From: DASZXJ01 sp035545895
Lineage (GTDB): Bacteria > Planctomycetota > Phycisphaerae > Tepidisphaerales > Tepidisphaeraceae
Length of the DNA: 64,000 nucleotides
Direction of reading: 5' to 3'
NCBI GenBank assembly: GCA_035545895.1
Contig: DASZXJ010000149.1
Location: forward strand, 7,205 to 71,204
Shown: positions 59,168 to 64,000 of the stretch, one piece after another
Position numbering within the stretch: the stretch's first letter is position 1
Layout: every line of letters begins with the position of its first letter
Notes under the pieces: model-generated
Database searches by the model: none
The model's input: only the letters and a program-made list of their open reading frames with translations
Told to the model about the DNA's origin: nothing
Program-made: the position numbers and the translations under genes

Positions 59168-60406
59168 CATGAGTACAGACAGCGCTTCGATCACCTCGGC
59201 GATCACCGATTTCCAGTCCCCGCGCGTCTTTTGTCGGAATATCCGCATCGACGGATACCACGGCGAATCGCCGCGATTCAGCATCCATCGCCAATCGTTG
59301 AACCATGCAATCAGGTTCCACACCGGCTTGCCCATCGCGCCGGCCAAGTGGACTGGCGCGGTATCCACCGAGATCAGCAGATCGAGATTGTCCAGAACAG
59401 CCGCTGTCTCAGCCAGGTCGGTCAACTGATCGCCAAGCGGTTTGATTCCGATTGCGACGGTTGCCTGTGGATTGCGGTCGTCAATTTGCAGCCCGTAAAA
59501 ACAAACATCCTTCAATGCGAGCAGAGGCGTCAACGCAGCAAGCGGGATCGAACGATCGGCATCGGTTGGATTATCCGCGCGACCCGCCCAGACCAGGCCG
59601 ACTTTCAGTCTCGCGCGATCACCCGCCAGCTTTTCCTTCCATTTCACCGAGAGCACCGGATCGGCAAACAGATAAGGCACGTTTTGCGGGATCGTCTGCA
59701 CCGTCGTGTTAAATGCCTTCATCAACCCAAACGACGACATCTGAAGTTGAAACGGCGGCGTGCCATCCATGCGCGACGTGACCACCGAAATATCCGGCAA
59801 GGTCTTGAGCAGTCGTTCCAGTGAAACCTGGCAGCCGATGGCAACCTTGGCACCGCGCTTGGCGAGCAGCGGAGCGTAACGCATGCATTGCATGACATCG
59901 CCGAGCCCCTGCTCGGCCCAGAGCAGGATGGTTTTGCCCGCTGGGTCCGAGCCATCCCAGGTTGGCTGGGCGAAATTGATCCGCTGGGTGTTGAGCCGGG
60001 TGGATTTCCATCGCCATTCAAACTCGTCCAGCCCGCGCTCGTATCGACCCAGGATCAGCAGCGACAGCGCCAACGACAAATGCGCATCGGCATGGCTGGG
60101 CAGAACCGAAATGGCGCGTTCCAGGGTGGCGATGGATTCATCGAAGCGCATCAATTGCCGATACGTCTCGCCGGCAAAAAAGAGCTGATCGCCGGTGGGG
60201 ACAAGGGTGAGCTCAATCGATTTTTGGAACATCTCCAGGGCCAGTTCGTGATTGGCCTGGACCGAAGCGGCCAAACCCATGGTCTGGAGCGCAAAAATGT
60301 TCTTTGAATCAATGGCGAGGATCTGGCGCGCGATTTCAGCGGCTTGGGCGGGGCGACGGCCAAGCAGATGCTCCTGGGCGATTTGAAGGGCCTGGGCGAT
60401 ATTCAC
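59129..60406 (-). CDS. TPR protein with GT9-like glycosyltransferase domain
   Basis: 425 residues. About four tetratricopeptide repeats fill residues 5-135 (AAEIARQILAIDSKNIFALQ, LALEMFQKSIELTLVPTGDQ, ESIATLERAISVLPSHADAH). The C-terminal half resembles GT9 heptosyltransferases: ILLWAEQGLGDVMQCMRYAP, KVGLVWAGRADNPTDADRSI and LDLLISVDTAPVHLAGAMG. Such TPR-GT9 proteins are common in planctomycetes and may glycosylate proteins or envelope sugars. The last residues (LNPSGLSGPPRP) come from the repeat shared with the ECF gene. Confidence 0.85.
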   Translation of the reverse strand: MNIAQALQIAQEHLLGRRPAQAAEIARQILAIDSKNIFALQTMGLAASVQANHELALEMFQKSIELTLVPTGDQLFFAGETYRQLMRFDESIATLERAISVLPSHADAHLSLALSLLILGRYERGLDEFEWRWKSTRLNTQRINFAQPTWDGSDPAGKTILLWAEQGLGDVMQCMRYAPLLAKRGAKVAIGCQVSLERLLKTLPDISVVTSRMDGTPPFQLQMSSFGLMKAFNTTVQTIPQNVPYLFADPVLSVKWKEKLAGDRARLKVGLVWAGRADNPTDADRSIPLAALTPLLALKDVCFYGLQIDDRNPQATVAIGIKPLGDQLTDLAETAAVLDNLDLLISVDTAPVHLAGAMGKPVWNLIAWFNDWRWMLNRGDSPWYPSMRIFRQKTRGDWKSVIAEVIEALSVLMLNPSGLSGPPRP

Positions 60407-60930
60407 GGTCGGTTTTCCACGAAATTAATCATCTTCTGCAAGTGATACGAAATTCCCGGGAAGAAATCCAAAGGGTCTGGCAACCATATTGGCGTTCAAA
60501 ACAGGTATCGGGAAGTGGCCTGTTCCATTTTGGGGTCTGGACCGCGGCTCAGGGGCCGGGTCGGGTGAGCAGGGGTGGCTGGTGTTTTTCGGGGGCGAAG
60601 TTCGACGTGCCAGCCGATTTCAACGGCCACCCCGGTTTGAAATGGGGGGCAGGCCAACAACGGGATGTTCCGCCATCTGTGTTTTTGCGGCGGGACGTCC
60701 CGTTTTTATTTTTGATTGCCGATTTGCGATTGCGTCTGAATTCCAATCAAAAATCGCAAATTGCAAATCGCAAATCCCTGGCGCAGCTCACGTGTGCGAA
60801 ATATCAGTCTCGCATTCGTCGTTGCCGAACTCAAATCCCGGCTTGGATGGCGGCTGCTCTGCGTAGATCGTTTGAAGTAGACGCTCGCCGTTGCCTGATT
60901 TTAAGGGGCAGCTACCATGGGCCATCTGCC
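60407..60930. other. Divergent intergenic region with repeats
   Basis: 524 bases between the TPR-GT9 and membrane glycosyltransferase genes. It has the AATCGCAAAT-type repeat and a CGGGACGTCCCG palindrome (60691-60702) followed by TTTTTATTTTT, which may act as a weak rightward terminator. An open frame extends through here from 60304, but its text is not protein-like. Confidence 0.45.
60711..60775. repeat. AATCGCAAATC-type inverted repeat, second locus
   Basis: The left arm (60711-60732) contains GATTGCCGATTTGCGATTG. The right arm (60743-60775) contains CAATCAAAAATCGCAAATTG and a further CAAATCGCAAATC. It is related to the element at 29775-29847. Confidence 0.65.
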
Positions 60931-62415
60931 ATGCATTCTCTCAGCCGCCGGCAATCCGTCTCCGCATTCGAATTGATCAGCATCTTCGTTGCCCTGGCTG
61001 CCGTCGCGCTGCTGCAACTCACCGTCACCCGCTGCTTTGACCTGTTCTACCATCCGCTCTGGCTGGACGAAGTCTTTACTTCGCGAATGGCCAACGATCC
61101 AAGCTTTGCGCATCTGTTTCGCGCTCTGGCCCACGGGTTCGACACCAATCCGCCGACGCTTTATCTCATGCTCTGGCCGATCGCGCGGATGCTCGACGTG
61201 ATCGATAACTCACACCTGCGTCTTTTCGCGATGCTCTGGATGTTGTTTGGCATGACCGGCCTTTACGCGATCTGCCGGCGATTCTTCACACGCGGGCCTT
61301 GCATCGTCGCGGTACTGGCGGTCTGGGCGCATCCGCTGATCATCGATCAGGGTTTTGAAGCGCGTTTCTATGCGCCGTGGTTGGCGCTGACGGTTTGGTT
61401 CTGTTATTTGCAGATGCTTGCGACTGATGACGAACCCAAGCCGAGACTCATCGCGCGATATGTGCTGGGCATACTGGCGACGGCGATCCACTATTTCGGC
61501 GCGATTGCGATGTTCATGATCGCAGCCGCGGATTTTCTTATTCATCGAAAGATCAAGCGCATCATCCCATCGCTGCTGGGGATGCTGGCGATCATCGCCT
61601 GCCTGCCGCTGATGCGCGGCCAGCGCGCCAATCTATCCATTCCAACCTGGATCGAGCCGTCCACCGCGTCGGATATCCGTGATGACATCGTCGCTATCTT
61701 TGGCGCACCTTCGTTCATACTGGTGCTGTTGCTGATGTGGTCCGCCAGCCTGTTGCGAGGCCGCGAAACATCCGATCATCAGCCTCGTGGTGATCTTCGC
61801 GAGCTCCTCCCCATGTCTTCGCTGATCCTGCTTCCACTGGCGCTGATCGTTTTTTCAAAAGTGATTCAGCCGGCACTGGTGTTGCGATATCTGATCTTGG
61901 CGATTGTGCCCATGGCGCCGATGTTCGCCAGCCTGATCCAGCGCAGCGGGCGACTGGCGATCAACATGGCAATTCTCAGCCTGATTGCGCTGGGCGCGAT
62001 CACGATTATCAACAAATCTCACGCCACCCGAGGTTTGGACACCGAATTTGCCACCGCGATTGCCGAGATCGATCGCCGCGTGCCACCGGATGGTCTGATC
62101 ATCTTCAAGCGTCGTCGCGAAATGTATCCAATCCTTCAGATTCGGCCGGATCTTGCTTCGCGCTCAGCGCAGCTCGATTTCGACGATGCGGTCTTGCCCA
62201 ACGTCAGCCGCATGTCCCAATACGAACGCGACATGGGCCGTAAGGGGCAGGAGATTTATTCTGATCTGAAAATGATGAAAACGGACGAGCTTTCAAAGCT
62301 CAGCCGATTTTTTGTCGTCACGCCGATTGACGAATACAAGGAATTGCAACTTGAACTCCCCGGTTTCGACATCTCCGACCCGGATGGGGTGCTGCATGTG
62401 GTCAAGACGCGATAA
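60931..62415 (+). CDS. Multi-pass membrane glycosyltransferase (GT39/ArnT-like)
   Basis: 494 residues from the ATG at 60931, chosen because the first hydrophobic helix begins soon after (ISIFVALAAVALLQLTVTRC). The first outer loop FYHPLWLDEVFTSRMANDPS holds the acidic DE pair typical of polyprenyl-phosphate-sugar-dependent transferases. NPPTLYLMLWPIARML and DQGFEARFYAPWLALTVWF agree with this. About ten membrane helices and a C-terminal outer domain of about 120 residues (IDRRVPPDGLIIFKRRREMY) follow. The donor is a lipid-linked sugar by family; the acceptor is unknown. Confidence 0.8.
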   Translation: MHSLSRRQSVSAFELISIFVALAAVALLQLTVTRCFDLFYHPLWLDEVFTSRMANDPSFAHLFRALAHGFDTNPPTLYLMLWPIARMLDVIDNSHLRLFAMLWMLFGMTGLYAICRRFFTRGPCIVAVLAVWAHPLIIDQGFEARFYAPWLALTVWFCYLQMLATDDEPKPRLIARYVLGILATAIHYFGAIAMFMIAAADFLIHRKIKRIIPSLLGMLAIIACLPLMRGQRANLSIPTWIEPSTASDIRDDIVAIFGAPSFILVLLLMWSASLLRGRETSDHQPRGDLRELLPMSSLILLPLALIVFSKVIQPALVLRYLILAIVPMAPMFASLIQRSGRLAINMAILSLIALGAITIINKSHATRGLDTEFATAIAEIDRRVPPDGLIIFKRRREMYPILQIRPDLASRSAQLDFDDAVLPNVSRMSQYERDMGRKGQEIYSDLKMMKTDELSKLSRFFVVTPIDEYKELQLELPGFDISDPDGVLHVVKTR

Positions 62416-62431
62416 CGCCCTTTGGATTCGG

Positions 62432-62460
62432 TTGGCGACTCATTTGTAGCATGATATAAT
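62432..62460 (+). promoter_or_regulatory. Promoter of a short, probably truncated ORF
   Basis: TTGGCG at 62432-62437, a 17-base spacer and a perfect TATAAT at 62455-62460. The ATG at 62470 begins nine bases after the -10 box, so the message would be nearly leaderless. Confidence 0.55.
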
Positions 62461-62469
62461 GTTCTAAAC

Positions 62470-62625
62470 ATGAGTGGCGCAGTAAAGAAAATTCTTGCTC
62501 AGATTGACCGACTGGGAAGGAAGAGCTTAACGGTCCCAGGTCACGCAATTGCAATTGTTACGCGGTTGATTGCTTGGTCAGCAGGTCCATGGTGTCCAGG
62601 TGCAAGGCATCGGCGAGGCGCGTGA
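62470..62625 (+). pseudogene. Truncated antitoxin-like ORF
   Basis: 51 codons. MSGAVKKILAQIDRLGRKSL resembles the N-terminal helix of small addiction-module antitoxins (pattern AxxKILxxIDxL), but after about residue 25 the text is arbitrary and runs antisense into the XRE gene. Probably a remnant under a live promoter. Confidence 0.3.
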
Positions 62626-62845
62626 TGGTTGAAAGACGTGGATCACACAGTCCGGCTTCGATCAGGTGCACGGTGGCGCGCGACAGTTCGGCGGCTTGCG
62701 CCAACTGAAGCTGTGTTAGGCCTGCACGACGGCGTGCGAAGGCGACGTTCTGAGCCAGATGAAGCTTGAATCGCCGGATGCTGATTCCAAGCTCCTGAGC
62801 CAACCCAGAAACAATCGCCGGAGGCTGGCGATTTGTTTCGGCCAT
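62558..62845 (-). CDS. XRE-family helix-turn-helix regulator
   Basis: 95 residues from the ATG at 62845. The helix-turn-helix is clear: NVAFARRRAGLTQLQLAQAA, then LSRATVHLIEAGLCDPRLST and ITRLADALHLDTMDLL. The ATG lies five bases after the stop of the small gene upstream (62851-63051), so the two form an operon. A longer frame from 62986 is rejected, because it would overlap that gene. Possibly an antitoxin- or repressor-type regulator; no target known. Confidence 0.82.
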   Translation of the reverse strand: MAETNRQPPAIVSGLAQELGISIRRFKLHLAQNVAFARRRAGLTQLQLAQAAELSRATVHLIEAGLCDPRLSTITRLADALHLDTMDLLTKQSTA

Positions 62846-62850
62846 GACTT

Positions 62851-63051
62851 TCAATTCATCGACCACATTTGAAGGCGACGAAACCGGTCCAGACCGGTTG
62901 CGCGCTGAGCTTGCTCCAGCGCGTAGGCATACAGGGGATGTAGCGCTGCGGGTTGATGCTGCTGTACCCACAACGCCGCTGGACACATTGCAAACGCCTG
63001 AGCGTTTGCAGTCTCGTGTCCTAGAGGCATCGGTCGTGTGTCCAGCAACAT
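62851..63051 (-). CDS. Small conserved-looking protein upstream of the XRE regulator
   Basis: 66 residues. AAGGAAG lies five bases before the ATG at 63051, a strong site. The text LGHETANAQAFAMCPAALWV, HQPAALHPLYAYALEQAQRA and LDRFRRLQMWSMN looks protein-like; HPLYAYALEQA is reminiscent of short planctomycete proteins. The stop is five bases from the XRE start. No domain recognised; the pairing suggests a two-gene regulatory or toxin-antitoxin unit. Confidence 0.55.
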   Translation of the reverse strand: MLLDTRPMPLGHETANAQAFAMCPAALWVQQHQPAALHPLYAYALEQAQRATGLDRFRRLQMWSMN

Positions 63052-63368
63052 GGGGCTTCCTTTCTATATGTATCCGATAGGAGATATCGGCATTTTCAGA
63101 TTATATCATTGATTGCTGTTTTTTCAAGATATTTCGATAGTTTCTCACTCATGGATAACTGCAAAAAAGATTAAAAGGCCCATAATAATACTCGATTAGT
63201 AGGATTTATTATTTGGGCTGGTGCAAAGACTTACGTCAAAAAAGTGCGCGCCAAATCCAATTAACATCCGACAGGTTTTCATTGCCTCCGTTACGGCGGG
63301 GTTCTATGTTCGTTCCGTCGTCGTGCCTGACCACGATGGTCGGGCCGCAAAACACAAAGGAGATTCCA
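63052..63368. other. AT-rich divergent region upstream of the Met/Cys-rich gene
   Basis: 317 bases, clearly more AT-rich than the surroundings up to about 63220. It includes an imperfect inverted repeat at 63179-63218 (GCCCATAATAATA / TTTATTATTTGGGC). Nearer the gene there is a short hairpin TGACC-ACGA-TGGTC at about 63329-63342. It must contain both divergent promoters; no unambiguous boxes could be chosen. Confidence 0.45.
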
Positions 63369-63836
63369 ATGACCACGATGATGACCTCAGACCGGATGGG
63401 AATGATGAACATGCCCATGGCCATGCCGATGTCCGCAGGAATGATGATGCCTTCTATGATGAATATGAATGGCATGATGATTCCGCGCTGCACCATGAAG
63501 ATGGAAAAAATGAACAACGGCATGCAATGCACCATGACCTGTCAGGACAAGACCGCCGCCGCCATGATGCAGCAACTTTGCATGATGAACGCCAACAGCA
63601 TGATGGGCATGAGCTGCATGATGAACGGGATGATGTGTTGTACGTGCATGATGCCGATGGGCACCTGCAAAGTCGAGATGATGGACATGGGTTGCATGAT
63701 GACCTGCACCAGCGGCGATGCGATGGCATGCAAGATGATTCAGGCTTGCTGCGACTGTATGATGGGCATGATGATGCCCGGCTGCTCCATCTATATGATG
63801 ATGAACGGTATGCCGATCTGCTGCTGCGCTTGCTGA
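63369..63836 (+). CDS. Methionine- and cysteine-rich protein, candidate metal binder
   Basis: 155 residues from the ATG at 63369, which has AAGGAG seven bases earlier. By direct count 53 residues are Met (34%) and 20 are Cys (13%). Met clusters dominate the first half (GMMNMPMAMPMSAGMMM, SMMNMNGMMI); mixed Met/Cys clusters dominate the second (MSCMMNGMMCCTCMMPMGTC, KMIQACCDCMMGMMMPGCS), ending PICCCAC. No signal peptide is evident. The soft thiol and thioether ligands suggest Cu(I) or Ag(I) binding, like a metallothionein or copper-storage protein. I know no named family that it fits. The stop codon abuts a REP-like element. Confidence 0.72.
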   Translation: MTTMMTSDRMGMMNMPMAMPMSAGMMMPSMMNMNGMMIPRCTMKMEKMNNGMQCTMTCQDKTAAAMMQQLCMMNANSMMGMSCMMNGMMCCTCMMPMGTCKVEMMDMGCMMTCTSGDAMACKMIQACCDCMMGMMMPGCSIYMMMNGMPICCCAC

Positions 63837-63923
63837 ATGGGTCAGTTTGAGATGGATCCATTTAGCCCCGCCGCTTGCGGCGGGAGTTCGAGCGCCAGAA
63901 CCCGTCGCAAGCGACGGGGCTAG
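63836..63923. repeat. REP-like palindromic element, copy 2
   Basis: Begins on the last base of the Met/Cys-rich gene's stop codon with AATGGGTCAGTTTGAGAT. CATTTAGCCCCGCCGCTTGC, GGCGGG, a spacer and CCCGTCGCAAGCGACGGGGC follow. It is a second copy of the element at 52560-52655 and may fold as a hairpin at the end of the transcript. Confidence 0.85.
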
Positions 63924-63994
63924 AGCGGTTTTCAGATGACTGTACACCTATCCTGCGGTAGGCTGAGCCGATCACCTGCTGTTGGAGGTGTGGC

Positions 63995-64000
63995 ATGGAG
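63995..64000 (+). CDS. Probable start of a gene running out of the window
   Basis: ATGGAG at the right edge is preceded by GGAGGTG at 63984-63990, an excellent ribosome-binding site. Only two codons are visible, so no product can be named. Confidence 0.4.

Noticed and set aside
60304..60930. N-terminal extension of the membrane glycosyltransferase
   Set aside because: It overlaps the divergent TPR gene and a palindromic repeat region. The first membrane helix is placed normally when starting at 60931.
63387..63947. His-rich frame (many HH and HHH runs) on the reverse strand, and an Asp/His-rich forward frame at 63221-63850
   Set aside because: CAT is the complement of ATG, so a Met-rich gene automatically gives a His-rich reverse frame. 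Only the 63369 frame has a ribosome-binding site at its start, and the other frames run on into the REP element.

Overview
The window looks like chromosomal DNA of a planctomycete, most likely of the Phycisphaerae/Tepidisphaera kind; this is inferred from gene content, since no rRNA is present. The clues are two secreted proteins with the planctomycetal N-terminal LEPRRLLAG-type signature, five proteins with PEP-CTERM C-termini, two with dockerin-type calcium repeats, a Tat-exported Gfo/Idh/MocA oxidoreductase, a DUF1080 protein, an ECF sigma factor fused to a membrane-anchored domain, and many short palindromic repeats between genes.

Left part (1-22.9 kb). A CHASE3-PAS-PAS histidine kinase is cut by the left edge. 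Two paralogous secreted hydrolase-like proteins follow that share an N-terminal half but carry different C-terminal modules (calcium-binding RTX repeats versus NPCBM/fibronectin III). An acyltransferase and a GT87 mannosyltransferase-like protein converge. Next is a complete drug-efflux locus: a TetR repressor divergent from an SDR dehydrogenase, an EmrA-like fusion protein and an EmrB-like transporter, with a near-consensus promoter between them. Then come a small lipoprotein, an OprP-type porin, and a signalling block (chemoreceptor, GAF-PP2C phosphatase, MerR-MEDS-PAS histidine kinase) ending in an NTF2-like protein.

Middle part (22.9-47.7 kb). A secreted GH31 glucosidase and a trypsin-like protease share a C-terminal cassette (dockerin plus PEP-CTERM). 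pstB and phoU lie together without the other pst genes, followed by a membrane protein and a macrodomain hydrolase. Three PEP-CTERM proteins run leftwards. From 36 to 47.7 kb all genes run rightwards and form a sugar-acid catabolic block: a KDG-kinase-like PfkB kinase, a 2-hydroxyacid dehydrogenase, 6-phosphogluconate dehydrogenase, a Gfo/Idh oxidoreductase, an Ldh_2 dehydrogenase, a uronate-isomerase-like protein and a DUF1080 protein. Two VapBC toxin-antitoxin modules and an HNH nuclease gene are interspersed in it.

Right part (47.8-64 kb). Next to a tRNA-Ser(GGA) lies a degraded mobile island: a frameshifted RHS-repeat fragment, the tail of a TraG-type coupling protein, a probably frameshifted replication-relaxation gene, an intact protein joining a zinc knuckle, a sigma-70 region 4-like helix-turn-helix and an Mrr nuclease domain, and the C-terminal remnant of a serine recombinase. 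Beyond it are a glycine-rich RRM protein with a clear terminator, a GH2 glycosidase, a lipase-like lipoprotein, the ECF fusion, a TPR-GT9 protein, a membrane glycosyltransferase, a small-protein/XRE pair, and a strikingly Met/Cys-rich 155-residue protein (34% Met, 13% Cys) that is the best candidate here for something undescribed.

A recurring theme is dispersed palindromic repeats that have invaded gene ends: one appears to encode a complete signal peptide, and a twin-palindrome element supplies the stop codons of two convergent genes.
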